Positions 7,361-15,012 of a DNA stretch of 64,000 nucleotides are shown in pieces (within the stretch, counting starts at the first letter, position 1; the number at the start of each line of letters is the position of its first letter). A model generated the notes under the pieces. The model saw nothing but the letters and a program-made list of their open reading frames with translations, did no database searches and was not told the DNA's origin. Source of the stretch: an uncultured Flaviramulus sp. GTDB taxonomy: Bacteria; Bacteroidota; Bacteroidia; Flavobacteriales; Flavobacteriaceae. Position numbers and translations under genes: made by a program. The stretch is taken from positions 248,001 through 312,000 of the forward strand of contig CANLXL010000005.1 in the NCBI GenBank assembly GCA_947495125.1. The letters run 5' to 3'.

Positions 7361-8066
7361 TCCTAGCAACTGTGCTAAGCATTCTCATAAGATCAAAACG
7401 ATCAAAGATGTTTTAAGTCTTCCATCTAAGACGTTAGGGGACTTTAAGGGCGAATACGGTAAGGAGTGGGTAATCGGATATATCTCTATGTGGTTGATTG
7501 AACTTAATGATAATAGTAATGTTAAAACCAAAATGACGGATGCTCAAATGGAATTTACAGCTACAAGGATATATGAGAGTTACAGCCTTAAGGTGACGGA
7601 TTTAACCTTGTTCTTTCGAAATATAAAAGAAGGCGTGTATGGTCAGTTTTACGAGAATCTAAGCCAAGAAAAAATAATGGAATGGTTATCTCAATATTTC
7701 GATTTAAGATGTGAATACGGACAAATGCAATCACAATCAATGGATGATGATTTTTCATTGACAAAGGACGCTATTTCTCCGGAAGTCGCCAAAGAAATGT
7801 TTAAGGGTGTCGGAGAAGAGAAAGTCGAGTATAACCATGAAAAAAATGGCGGGTTGGGTTCTCGAATCAAAAAGGTAATAACTATTGATCTTCCAACAAA
7901 AATTAAGGAATACACTACCGATGAATTGAAGGAGTATTTGATAAATAATGACGTTGATTCTAAGAATTATGACGAGTTCGTGTACAAATTAATTGAGAAA
8001 GAATTGGACGAAAGAAACAAGCCGAAACCTTCCGAAACACCTTTAAATAAAAAAAAGTATAAATAA
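7278..8066 (+). CDS. Probable replication-associated phage protein
   Basis: 262 residues, overlapping the initiator gene by 83 bases if the first ATG is used; a second in-frame ATG (residue 14) would shorten the overlap. The central region (KTLGDFKGEYGKEWVIGYIS, LTDLTLFFRNIKEG) resembles a helical protein that follows DUF1376 genes in Bacteroidetes phages and may be a helicase-loader analogue. No P-loop is present. The function is inferred from position only. Confidence 0.5.
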   Translation: MENKVATASKAHLMTLEQRQQRDLVLYSPSNCAKHSHKIKTIKDVLSLPSKTLGDFKGEYGKEWVIGYISMWLIELNDNSNVKTKMTDAQMEFTATRIYESYSLKVTDLTLFFRNIKEGVYGQFYENLSQEKIMEWLSQYFDLRCEYGQMQSQSMDDDFSLTKDAISPEVAKEMFKGVGEEKVEYNHEKNGGLGSRIKKVITIDLPTKIKEYTTDELKEYLINNDVDSKNYDEFVYKLIEKELDERNKPKPSETPLNKKKYK

Positions 8067-8094
8067 CCAATACACAATACAAAGAAATCAATAT

Positions 8095-8730
8095 ATGAAA
8101 AAGTTATTCGGCTATGCAAGGGTAAGCACAGAAAACCAAAACCTGCAATCGCAATTTGATTTGCTTACGACATATGGTGTTGAGCAAGAAAATATTTATG
8201 CGGATATAGATTCCGGAGCTAAAACAGACCGTAAGCAGTTGAATTTACTACTCAAAATGTTACGCCCTGGTGATACGGTTGTATTTCACGATATATCGAG
8301 AATAGGAAGAGATTTTAAACACTTGCTTGAGGTAATAGAGTTTTTTCATAGAACGCAAGTACAGTTCAAAGATTTAACAAATCCAATGATTGATACTAAC
8401 AGTACACGAACACCTGAAGGTGAATTGATTTTTAGTGTGTTTGGTTTAATGGCTCAGTTCTTCAGAAAATCTAGCAACGAAAAGGTAAAACGTGGGTTAG
8501 AGTCAGCACGAAAACAAGGTCGTTTTGGGGGAAGACCGAAAGGCTTAAGCAAACAACTTAAAGCAAAAGCACCCCAGGTAGCAAAGCTCTATACACAAAC
8601 TGATATGGGGATTAAAGAAATATCGAAAATGTGTCAAATGGCGCCTAATTCTGTATACAAATGCTTAAAGCATGAAGGAATCAATATAAAACTAAATACT
8701 AATCGTGCAGCAAAGAATAACGCTGCTTAA
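8095..8730 (+). CDS. Small serine recombinase (resolvase/invertase family)
   Basis: 211 residues. N-terminal catalytic domain: GYARVSTENQNLQSQ with nucleophile Ser11, then DSGAKTDRKQL, RPGDTVVFHDISRIGRD and TPEGELIFSVFGLMAQF. C-terminal HTH follows GRPKGLS. This is the Hin/Gin/Tn3-resolvase size class, not the large serine integrase class. It could resolve phage multimers or invert a DNA segment; no inverted pair of sites is obvious in the window. It is unlikely to be the sole integrase. Confidence 0.9.
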   Translation: MKKLFGYARVSTENQNLQSQFDLLTTYGVEQENIYADIDSGAKTDRKQLNLLLKMLRPGDTVVFHDISRIGRDFKHLLEVIEFFHRTQVQFKDLTNPMIDTNSTRTPEGELIFSVFGLMAQFFRKSSNEKVKRGLESARKQGRFGGRPKGLSKQLKAKAPQVAKLYTQTDMGIKEISKMCQMAPNSVYKCLKHEGINIKLNTNRAAKNNAA

Positions 8731-8741
8731 TACTTATAAAA

Positions 8742-8882
8742 ATGGATGTAAGAATCGAAGCAAATATAAATGATCTTCTTTTAGGGTTTTCCTTTATGGA
8801 TTACGAATCCGAAGATGGTTTCGAAGGTAAATGTTTTAGTATAGGATTATTGCTATTTAGCATCAATTTTTATTTCGAATAA
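8742..8882 (+). CDS. Small hypothetical protein
   Basis: 46 residues, acidic centre and hydrophobic aromatic C-terminus (SIGLLLFSINFYFE). First of the run of small cassette genes. Confidence 0.4.
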   Translation: MDVRIEANINDLLLGFSFMDYESEDGFEGKCFSIGLLLFSINFYFE

Positions 8883-8895
8883 TCAAACAGTAAGA

Positions 8896-9132
8896 ATGTC
8901 TGATCTAAAAAAAGCAATATCAAATCCTATTTGGTTAAACCATGAAAGAAATAAATCTATTTACTCAATGGATGGGTTGCCGGACAAATGGGTTTTAGTT
9001 TATTATCCAATTTTTGAGAATGGTAAGACGAATGAGCGTTACGAAGAACCGAGAGCATTAATGCAAAACATTAATAAAGACGGATTTTGGAGCAAAGAAG
9101 TACCGCTAAGATATTTAAACAAACTGTTGTAA
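8896..9132 (+). CDS. Hypothetical phage protein
   Basis: 78 residues with the motif DGLPDKWVLVYYPIFENG. No assigned domain. Ends TTGTAA, the stop forming part of the start-proximal GTAA motif of the next gene. Confidence 0.5.
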   Translation: MSDLKKAISNPIWLNHERNKSIYSMDGLPDKWVLVYYPIFENGKTNERYEEPRALMQNINKDGFWSKEVPLRYLNKLL

Positions 9133-9134
9133 TC

Positions 9135-9368
9135 ATGAAATCAATATTTGATATCACTGAAAAAGATTTACACGATGCTATCTGTTTCGAGATTCATTGT
9201 GAAGAAAACGAAAACGACCCTTTTAGAGAGCAGCGATTAGAGGACTGCGAAATGAATGTTCATCAATGGAGTGAGTGGAAACCAATTTTCGCTGATTCAG
9301 AAACAGACGAAAGACATTGTGTCTATTGTTCTCAAAAGGAATATTATAAAAACAGAGGAACCATTTAA
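9135..9368 (+). CDS. Small protein with C-terminal zinc-binding-like pair
   Basis: 77 residues from the ATG at 9135, preceded by TTGTAATC; an upstream in-frame start overlapping the previous gene is rejected. The end carries RHCVYCSQ, half of a zinc ribbon, with Cys/His elsewhere (IHC, CEMNVH). Function unknown. Confidence 0.5.
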   Translation: MKSIFDITEKDLHDAICFEIHCEENENDPFREQRLEDCEMNVHQWSEWKPIFADSETDERHCVYCSQKEYYKNRGTI

Positions 9369-9398
9369 CAGTAGTTAACACTACGTAAAACAAATATT

Positions 9399-9641
9399 AT
9401 GAGTTTAGAAAAAGTAGAAATGTACACAGTAATCTGTGACCATTGCCAAAAAAACATTGGAGCAGACCAGGAATATTCATGTTGGAATGATGATTCTTAT
9501 GCAGAAGAAAACGCTATGGAAAGCGGTTGGGAAAGACAAGATAATAAACATTATTGTAATGATTGTTTTGATTTTGATGACAATGACAATTTTGTACTAA
9601 AACAAGAGCGAAAGGATAAACATTTAATCGTACATAAATAG
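9399..9641 (+). CDS. Small zinc-ribbon-like protein
   Basis: 80 residues. CDHC at 14-17 and CNDC near 53-56 make a CxxC...CxxC pair typical of a zinc ribbon, with a very acidic surrounding. Likely nucleic-acid or protein binding; target not known. Confidence 0.55.
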   Translation: MSLEKVEMYTVICDHCQKNIGADQEYSCWNDDSYAEENAMESGWERQDNKHYCNDCFDFDDNDNFVLKQERKDKHLIVHK

Positions 9642-9648
9642 TGTAGGT

Positions 9649-10302
9649 ATGAGAGTATATTTTTCAAAATTACTTGGTAATCATTATTCACAAGAAGAAA
9701 AGATGTTCGTTTTGGATTGGATGCTTAAAACTGGTATGCCTTTTTCAAGATATACAAGTAGGTGGGGAAAAGATGGAGTTAACAAAAGTCTTTTTGATTA
9801 TTCTGCTAACGACATGCATTATAAATGTCCTATACCTATTAAGCCCTCTCAATATAGTTGGTGGTTTGATGCAATATTTTCAAGAGCTATTTACAGAAAT
9901 GTGCCTGGACCTGTTCAAGACTGGCGAATTAAAGAAAACATTTTTCCCGAAAGATATCGAGTTCTTGACGTAAATGATAACGTGCCAAAAATATATTATG
10001 ATGAATACAAACATCTGCCTTGGTTGATTAATTCAATATATGATTTACAGGGCAGTATGTTGAATAAGAATTATCATCAAAAAGGATGGGTAGAAAGAAC
10101 AAAACCTAAAATAATTTGGGTTAGGGTTTTCACCTGTGGTGGTGGATGGAGAGTTGAGTATGGTTTTTCTTTTAAAGAATTTGAATATGAAAACGGATGG
10201 CATAAAGGTTATTCTCAAAAAAACAACCAATCACTTTGGGAGTTCTTTGGTGAAACCATAGATGATATAAAAAGTAAACTAACAAAATCACAAAATGTGT
10301 AA
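9649..10302 (+). CDS. Hypothetical phage protein, Trp/Tyr-rich
   Basis: 217 residues, the largest gene of this cassette block besides Dcm. Many aromatic residues and a glycine cluster (TCGGGWRVEYG). The start ATG follows TGTAGGT. No recognised family; a second reading frame inside it is rejected as a shadow. Confidence 0.55.
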   Translation: MRVYFSKLLGNHYSQEEKMFVLDWMLKTGMPFSRYTSRWGKDGVNKSLFDYSANDMHYKCPIPIKPSQYSWWFDAIFSRAIYRNVPGPVQDWRIKENIFPERYRVLDVNDNVPKIYYDEYKHLPWLINSIYDLQGSMLNKNYHQKGWVERTKPKIIWVRVFTCGGGWRVEYGFSFKEFEYENGWHKGYSQKNNQSLWEFFGETIDDIKSKLTKSQNV

Positions 10303-10323
10303 TTAACTTAAAATCAACATAAA

Positions 10324-10653
10324 ATGAAAACAGGAATCGAATTAATCGCCCAAGAGCGACAAGAACAAATTGAAAAGCATGGTAGGACTGTGCAAGATGA
10401 TATTAAATATAATCATCAACAACAATTAAGGGTTGCTGCTATGAGGTTATTGTACAGTGACGCTTCAAACGCTGGTTATCCTACAAATTGGAATCCTGAT
10501 ATATGGAAAAAAATGAAATCTAAAGATTACGAAGATAGATTGATTATAGCAGGCGCTTTAATAGCAGCCGAGTTAGATAGAATACGGGTCGAAATTGATG
10601 AGATATTTAGCAATCCTCCTATGATGCCTCAAGATTTACCTTCTGAACATTAA
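10324..10653 (+). CDS. Conserved phage protein, ER-x-x-Q family (copy 1)
   Basis: 109 residues: GIELIAQERQEQIEKHGRT at the start, then AA-rich helix, and AGALIAAELDRI near the end. This pattern belongs to a phage protein common in many tailed phages, without known function. A diverged paralogue sits at 15,805-16,119 and both are preceded by the same AACTTAAAATCAA-type leader. Confidence 0.65.
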   Translation: MKTGIELIAQERQEQIEKHGRTVQDDIKYNHQQQLRVAAMRLLYSDASNAGYPTNWNPDIWKKMKSKDYEDRLIIAGALIAAELDRIRVEIDEIFSNPPMMPQDLPSEH

Positions 10654-10666
10654 TCCTGTTGTAATC

Positions 10667-11026
10667 ATGGATATAAAGAAAGTTACAAGACAAAAATTAG
10701 TAGAGCTACACCGACAATTGGTTGATGATTCTGATGTGTCCAACATGAAGAAAGAAGAGCTTTTTAATAAAGTGGTTAATCATCTATACGTTCCTGCGTT
10801 TTCTAATTCTGTAAATACCAACGATGGAGGTTATGAATGGGAAAATGGAATGTATTTAAGGGATTATTTCGCAGGGAAGGCAATAAACGGCCTGTTAGCT
10901 AATTCGGTTAATTGTAATCAAGGTATTCAACCTACCTGGTTAGCTAAACCAGAAGAGCAAGCAAAATTAGCTTATGAGATTGCGGATGCGATGATGAAGG
11001 AAAGGTATAAATCAATTAACGTGTAG
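10667..11026 (+). CDS. Conserved phage protein (GM-x-LRDYFAG family)
   Basis: 119 residues. DGGYEWENGMYLRDYFAGKA and AYEIADAMMKER match a small protein widely seen in phages (DGG...GMSLRDYFAGQAL...ADAML), function unknown. Preceded by GTTGTAATC. Confidence 0.65.
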   Translation: MDIKKVTRQKLVELHRQLVDDSDVSNMKKEELFNKVVNHLYVPAFSNSVNTNDGGYEWENGMYLRDYFAGKAINGLLANSVNCNQGIQPTWLAKPEEQAKLAYEIADAMMKERYKSINV

Positions 11027-11047
11027 ATAACTTAAAATCAAAATATA

Positions 11048-11263
11048 ATGAAAAATTATCAAGTAAAAGAATTAGAAATTAATAAATCCTTTGATGTTTC
11101 AAAGGAAGTTGAAAACACAAATGCTCATGCCTCAGTGCAGATTGAGAAAAACGGAGATTACACGGTTAAATGCACATTTAAGCCACGCCACGGAAAGGCA
11201 TTTAACAGGGCTAAAAAGAGAGCATTATTAGGGGCTGTAAAAGTTGGCAAAAAACTATCATAA
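11048..11263 (+). CDS. Small basic hypothetical protein
   Basis: 71 residues with a Lys/Arg-rich C-terminus (KPRHGKAFNRAKKRALLG), suggesting nucleic-acid contact. Leader GATAACTTAAAATCAAAATA is shared with other cassette genes. Confidence 0.5.
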   Translation: MKNYQVKELEINKSFDVSKEVENTNAHASVQIEKNGDYTVKCTFKPRHGKAFNRAKKRALLGAVKVGKKLS

Positions 11264-11268
11264 ATCGT

Positions 11269-11435
11269 GTTGTAAACATGAACGAGGCAGAGATAAAAAA
11301 TACAGCTACAAAGGTGTTAAGGAGCAAATTGAGTACTCTCGAAAACGAAGCTGATGCATTACTGTACAAAGCTGGTAAAATTGAAACAGAACTTTTCTAC
11401 CGGGATAATCCTGAATGTAGACCAAAATAATAGTA
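11269..11435 (+). repeat. 167-bp direct repeat, copy 1
   Basis: Identical to 13,339-13,505 except at two positions: 11,277 (C versus G, just before the ATG) and 11,401 (C versus A, a synonymous Arg codon change). Each copy contains a complete 50-codon gene. Confidence 0.95.
11278..11430 (+). CDS. Small duplicated helical protein, copy 1
   Basis: 50 residues (MNEAEIKNTATKVLRSKLST...), predicted helical with heptad-like Leu spacing. Encodes exactly the same protein as 13,348-13,500. A Cys near the end (NPECRPK). Function unknown. Confidence 0.6.
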   Translation: MNEAEIKNTATKVLRSKLSTLENEADALLYKAGKIETELFYRDNPECRPK

Positions 11436-11438
11436 ATT

Positions 11439-11705
11439 ATGGACACACAATTTTACCCAATGAGTAAACGACCAGAACATTCAGACGATGAATACTTATT
11501 TAGTAAAACCGTAATGGTTTATGATGAAGGGAGTGATACAGATAAATTTTCTGAATTAGGATATTTTGATTTTGAAAATGATGAATGGATTCATTTTGGA
11601 GATAATAGCATGAAATTAATTTGTTGGTGTGAAATACCAGACCCAGCCGATTACATTAAAAATAATAATCTTAAATCTGTCACCCATCGTGGGTATAGAC
11701 CTTAA
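11439..11705 (+). CDS. DUF551-like phage protein
   Basis: 88 residues: opens QFYPMSKRPEHSDDEYLF and ends with ICWCEIPDPADY. This 'W..P-P' architecture resembles DUF551 proteins, small phage proteins of unknown function; a clearer member is at 19,051-19,317. Confidence 0.5.
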   Translation: MDTQFYPMSKRPEHSDDEYLFSKTVMVYDEGSDTDKFSELGYFDFENDEWIHFGDNSMKLICWCEIPDPADYIKNNNLKSVTHRGYRP

Positions 11706-11713
11706 ACTGTAGG

Positions 11714-12091
11714 ATGAATAGAAAGTATCAACCAAGTAACGGATGTGAAGGAATGTGGTTTACAGAAGAATATTGTATGCAATGCCTTCATTGCGATCCG
11801 CATCCATGTGGTGATAAACAATGTGAAATTTTGTGCGCAACAATGGTATTTGATATAAATGACAAAGAATATCCTAAAGAATGGGTTTATGATGAAAATG
11901 ATAATCCAATTTGCACGAAATGGCAAAAATGGGATTGGGGTAATGATGGTGATCCAGACGATGATAATAATCCTAACAAGCCACCTTATGAGCCACAAGA
12001 CCCAAATCAGTTAATGATGTTTTCGATAGCCGACGACATTTTAGAAAATCATAAACCAACTACTCGAGAAATTCGAGCAGTTCAAAATTAG
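11714..12091 (+). CDS. Conserved Cys-rich phage protein
   Basis: 125 residues. YQPSNGCEGMWFTEEYCMQC, then CDPHPCGDKQCEILCATM and YPKEWVYDENDNPICTKW, is a pattern I recognise from phage proteins (YxPSNGTEG..F...C..C). Eight or more Cys suggest metal binding. The end is Asp/Asn/Pro-rich. Start follows ACTGTAGG. Confidence 0.65.
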   Translation: MNRKYQPSNGCEGMWFTEEYCMQCLHCDPHPCGDKQCEILCATMVFDINDKEYPKEWVYDENDNPICTKWQKWDWGNDGDPDDDNNPNKPPYEPQDPNQLMMFSIADDILENHKPTTREIRAVQN

Positions 12092-12098
12092 TGTAATT

Positions 12099-12284
12099 AT
12101 GAAGATACGAATTGAAAGAAAAGGTAAAGTAATAGAATCTGATTACTTAAAAATTGAATTGAGTGACGATATTTTATTCAAAATTTCAGAAGAACGCGGA
12201 GAACTGGTTATTACTAAAATTAATTTTGATGATACTCAAATTCGTATTTCTCCATGCGTTTCTAATCAAATTAAAATAAAGTAA
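12099..12284 (+). CDS. Small hypothetical protein
   Basis: 61 residues, alternating charged/hydrophobic residues suggesting a small beta protein. Start is preceded by GTGTAATT. Confidence 0.5.
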   Translation: MKIRIERKGKVIESDYLKIELSDDILFKISEERGELVITKINFDDTQIRISPCVSNQIKIK

Positions 12285-12293
12285 CTGTAATAT

Positions 12294-12506
12294 ATGAGAG
12301 CAGTTATAGCATTTTTAAAAAGAAACGGATTTAAGCGGATGGAGATGGGTTCATACGCAAACGAGAATTGCAATGTTGTTATCACTTCCAATAATTATGA
12401 GGTTGCAAATAATAACGGAGATACAATGTATAGTGATAACCATAATATTTATTGGCTTATCGGGGTGCTTACATATTATAATTACATGGATAAACAGTAT
12501 AAATAA
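12294..12506 (+). CDS. Small hypothetical protein
   Basis: 70 residues; an N-terminal basic helix (FLKRNGFKRM) then Asn/Tyr-rich sequence. Start preceded by CTGTAATAT. No family recognised. Confidence 0.45.
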   Translation: MRAVIAFLKRNGFKRMEMGSYANENCNVVITSNNYEVANNNGDTMYSDNHNIYWLIGVLTYYNYMDKQYK

Positions 12507-12531
12507 ATTGTAGAATTTAAAACTAAATATT

Positions 12532-12780
12532 ATGACAAAAGAACAACACATATCGATAAGGACAAATTTTATTCATGCTCATTTTATAAATGAAATAGCA
12601 AAATGGATGAAAGACAATAGTATGGATAAATTTAAAAAGCTGACTGGATTCTCAGAAGATGATTTTCAAAACATGGTTGATTTATCTTTTGAATGGGATA
12701 TAAGAACCGCAGCAAAAATTACAGTTGCTACAGGTCTGACAATGTATGCGGTTGCGAGATATGAAAAGGAAGATGAATAA
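12532..12780 (+). CDS. Small hypothetical protein
   Basis: 82 residues, helical, with KKLTGFSEDDFQNMVDLSFE, reminiscent of an HTH but not diagnostic. Leader TTAAAACTAAATATT belongs to the second leader type of this block. Confidence 0.5.
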   Translation: MTKEQHISIRTNFIHAHFINEIAKWMKDNSMDKFKKLTGFSEDDFQNMVDLSFEWDIRTAAKITVATGLTMYAVARYEKEDE

Positions 12781-12793
12781 TATACTGTAGAAT

Positions 12794-12934
12794 ATGACAC
12801 CAGAAGAAAGAAAATTATATCATTCTGCTTATAAGTTTGGTAGAGCATCAAAAAATATGTGGACTGAAAAATTCGGAGAACATCCTGATTTTACATTTGA
12901 AATGTGGTTAAAGGCGAACAACTTAATACAGTAG
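12794..12934 (+). CDS. Small hypothetical protein
   Basis: 46 residues starting MTPEERKLYH, rich in aromatic residues. The start region (TGTAGAATATGACACCAGAA) is nearly identical to that of 13,985, pointing to a shared cassette junction. Confidence 0.45.
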   Translation: MTPEERKLYHSAYKFGRASKNMWTEKFGEHPDFTFEMWLKANNLIQ

Positions 12935-12965
12935 TTACTCGATAGCTACACAAAAATATTAAAAG

Positions 12966-13097
12966 ATGAAAAAAACAGAATTTACACCAGAAGAAGTAAA
13001 TGTTTCTCCAGAATGGCAAGAAGCATTTGAGCAAGAGTTGATAGAAACTTTCGAGGATATAGACAGGAGATTTGATGAACGTATGCTGAACTTTTAA
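12966..13097 (+). CDS. Small acidic hypothetical protein
   Basis: 43 residues, strongly acidic helix (EEVNVSPEWQEAFEQELIET). A-rich sequence precedes the ATG. Function unknown. Confidence 0.4.
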   Translation: MKKTEFTPEEVNVSPEWQEAFEQELIETFEDIDRRFDERMLNF

Positions 13098-13107
13098 ACT
13101 GTAATTA

Positions 13108-13188
13108 ATGGAATACGAAGCAGGATTAATAATAGGAATGATAATCGGATGGCTTATAGGTCGTCGCAAATATTGTAGTCATGGCTAA
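13108..13188 (+). CDS. 26-residue single-span membrane peptide
   Basis: MEYEAGLIIGMIIGWLIGRR is a perfect short transmembrane helix with a positive C-terminal anchor and GxxxG spacing. It overlaps the next gene by 8 bases. Start preceded by CTGTAATTA. Role unknown. Confidence 0.4.
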   Translation: MEYEAGLIIGMIIGWLIGRRKYCSHG

Positions 13189-13336
13189 AAAACTTAAAAC
13201 ACTAAGGTTAGATATTGAATTAATTGAGGAACTCGAAATCCTAGGATTTCGGGAAAATCGAAATTTCAATAACCTAGTTGAAACAATACTAATCAAAGCA
13301 TTAAAATATCCTGACATGGTATTAAGCTTAAAGTAA
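13181..13336 (+). CDS. Ribbon-helix-helix (Arc/CopG-like) DNA-binding protein
   Basis: 51 residues: TLRLDIELIEELEILGFREN followed by NFNNLVETILIKAL, an N-terminal beta strand and two helices with the expected G-turn. Size and pattern match an Arc-like repressor. It may control neighbouring early genes. Start preceded by TTGTAGTC. Confidence 0.6.
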   Translation: MAKKLKTLRLDIELIEELEILGFRENRNFNNLVETILIKALKYPDMVLSLK

Positions 13337-13338
13337 CA

Positions 13339-13505
13339 GTTGTAAAGATGAACGAGGCAGAGATAAAAAATACAGCTACAAAGGTGTTAAGGAGCAAATT
13401 GAGTACTCTCGAAAACGAAGCTGATGCATTACTGTACAAAGCTGGTAAAATTGAAACAGAACTTTTCTACAGGGATAATCCTGAATGTAGACCAAAATAA
13501 TAGTA
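13339..13505 (+). repeat. 167-bp direct repeat, copy 2
   Basis: Second copy of the repeat at 11,269-11,435, two mismatches. The 2-kb between the copies would be lost by homologous recombination. Confidence 0.95.
13348..13500 (+). CDS. Small duplicated helical protein, copy 2
   Basis: Protein identical to the 50-residue product of copy 1. The only coding difference is CGG to AGG, both Arg. Either a very recent duplication or gene conversion between the copies. Confidence 0.6.
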   Translation: MNEAEIKNTATKVLRSKLSTLENEADALLYKAGKIETELFYRDNPECRPK

Positions 13506-13516
13506 GGATTACAAAT

Positions 13517-13975
13517 ATGAGAAAGAACGACACACTAAGAACGCCACAATGGATAATTGACCAACTAGGTCATATCGATTTGGATCCATGCGCCGGAGAG
13601 TTCACAACTATTGGTGATGTTAATTGGTGGGATGGCCGTGGTGAAAACGGGCTTGAAAGAGAGTGGTTTGGTTTTGTGTATTGTAATCCCCCTTTTTCTC
13701 AAAAGGAAGTTTGGGCTAAGAAAATGGTTGAACACGGTAACGGGATTTTTATTGTCCCGGAAAGAGGATCCGCACCTTGGTTTGGTCCAATAGCGGAAAC
13801 ATCAATTTATCATTTCATCATGGGTAAAAAAATCAATTTCGATGGTGGGCCAAGTTCAAATAACGTAGGTAGCTCATTATTCCTATTTGGAGAAGAAGCA
13901 ATAAAACGAATTACTAATAACGGATTACCAGGACACTTAAATGAAGTGAAATGGTTTAGACCCCGTTCAAACTAA
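13517..13975 (+). CDS. dam: Phage DNA N-6-adenine methyltransferase
   Basis: 152 residues from the ATG at 13,517; an upstream in-frame start overlapping the repeat gene is rejected. DLDPCA at 21-26 (SAM-binding/anchoring) and NPPF at 57-60 (catalytic D/NPPY/F) define the phage Dam family (PF05869). It methylates adenine in phage DNA, protecting against host restriction. It pairs with the Dcm gene downstream. Confidence 0.88.
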   Translation: MRKNDTLRTPQWIIDQLGHIDLDPCAGEFTTIGDVNWWDGRGENGLEREWFGFVYCNPPFSQKEVWAKKMVEHGNGIFIVPERGSAPWFGPIAETSIYHFIMGKKINFDGGPSSNNVGSSLFLFGEEAIKRITNNGLPGHLNEVKWFRPRSN

Positions 13976-13984
13976 TTGTAGAAT

Positions 13985-14173
13985 ATGACACCAGAAAATA
14001 AAAAACGATTAAAAAATGCTTTGTCAACCGCTTCAGAATTAATAAGAGGTCATGGTGAAGTAGGTTTGTCTCCGGAGGATGTTGGGGAAAAAGACCAAAA
14101 GGGGTTAGATGAATACATCAAGGCAACCGGAAGGGCGGCTAAGATGATTACAACACTCGCAAACAAATATTAA
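13985..14173 (+). CDS. Small hypothetical protein
   Basis: 62 residues beginning MTPENKKRLKNAL, helical, Lys-rich. Start motif TTGTAGAAT. Unknown function. Confidence 0.5.
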   Translation: MTPENKKRLKNALSTASELIRGHGEVGLSPEDVGEKDQKGLDEYIKATGRAAKMITTLANKY

Positions 14174-14186
14174 TCCTGTAGGTATC

Positions 14187-14339
14187 ATGTTAGGATTATG
14201 TCCAATTATAACTATGAGATGGAAATTTAAAAAGCTTTTCCCTAATGAAAAAATCAATAAGAATGATGAAGAGTTTACACAAGCATACATTGATTGGTTA
14301 GAAGGGAAAAAAGTTAAGCAGTTAGAAATAGAATTTTAA
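14187..14339 (+). CDS. Small hypothetical protein
   Basis: 50 residues, Lys-rich with a short hydrophobic start (MLGLCPIITM). Start motif CTGTAGGTATC. Unknown function. Confidence 0.4.
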   Translation: MLGLCPIITMRWKFKKLFPNEKINKNDEEFTQAYIDWLEGKKVKQLEIEF

Positions 14340-14355
14340 AATAATAGTAATTACC

Positions 14356-14667
14356 ATGACTGATTTAAAACCAAGATTACAAGCTCTCGAGGAGCAAGCG
14401 ATAAAAGAGGCTGAAATAGCCGCTCAAAAAGTTATTGATAGTTATTCATTGAAAATGGAGGAACTTATTAAATCTGAATTACCTGACGGTGAAAAAATAT
14501 CACAAGGTAATGGAATTGCAAATCACATCAATAGGGATGGAAAACTAATTGCTACAGGTCGAGGATGGGGAATAAATGCACTAGGGGAAGATGATGAGTT
14601 TTTAAGCTACTTAGGACACTTGCAATACAGTCCAACACTATCTACCAACTTTAACATTAATCTGTAG
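14356..14667 (+). CDS. Hypothetical phage protein
   Basis: 103 residues: N-terminal helix rich in Glu/Ala/Lys (a likely coiled coil, residues 8-40), then Gly-rich sequence (ATGRGWGINALGEDDE). Start motif TAGTAATTACC. Confidence 0.5.
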   Translation: MTDLKPRLQALEEQAIKEAEIAAQKVIDSYSLKMEELIKSELPDGEKISQGNGIANHINRDGKLIATGRGWGINALGEDDEFLSYLGHLQYSPTLSTNFNINL

Positions 14668-14669
14668 TT

Positions 14670-14816
14670 ATGTGTAAAACAGAGGAACTATTAATATTAA
14701 TGGATATAGACAAAGCTCTAAAACCATTTGACTATGATAAGGTGAACCTTATGAATATAGATCCTTTAAGGATAGAAGTAAAAAGAAGAATTAACAAATT
14801 AACACGAAATAAATAA
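14670..14816 (+). CDS. Small hypothetical protein
   Basis: 48 residues, acidic half followed by a basic end (EVKRRINKLTRNK). Start motif CTGTAGTT two bases after the preceding stop. Confidence 0.4.
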   Translation: MCKTEELLILMDIDKALKPFDYDKVNLMNIDPLRIEVKRRINKLTRNK

Positions 14817-14818
14817 TC

Positions 14819-14938
14819 ATGGAAGATTGTCCAACAAACGACCCCTTAAAATGCAAACACATCAACGCTTATTTTGTTGGAAGTGTTGGAGACGAATATT
14901 GTCCAGATTGTGGAGAATGGACAGGAATATGCGATTAA
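14819..14938 (+). CDS. 39-residue zinc-ribbon peptide
   Basis: CK-H pair near residue 12 and YCPDCGEWTGIC near the end form a compact zinc ribbon. Two bases after the preceding stop. Function unknown. Confidence 0.45.
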   Translation: MEDCPTNDPLKCKHINAYFVGSVGDEYCPDCGEWTGICD

Positions 14939-14950
14939 TATTAAACAGTA

Positions 14951-14975
14951 GGTTATTGGTGCTGCACCAATAACC
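14951..14975. repeat. 25-bp perfect hairpin/palindrome
   Basis: GGTTATTGGTGC-T-GCACCAATAACC: 12-bp arms around one base. It lies between the plus-strand cassettes and the 3' end of the minus-strand gene, so it may end transcription in both directions, or be a recombination or protein-binding site. There is no T-tract on either side. Confidence 0.7.
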
Positions 14976-15012
14976 CTTAATCTAAAATCAATATATAATG
15001 AAAATTATTAAA

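Noticed and set aside
8095-8730. Small serine recombinase as the prophage integrase
   Set aside because: About 211 residues lack the large C-terminal zinc/coiled-coil domains of serine integrases, and the attR tRNA site suggests a tyrosine integrase off the window.
9674-9973. Second frame inside 9,649-10,302
   Set aside because: Starts inside a longer gene with normal codon pattern, and has no motif.
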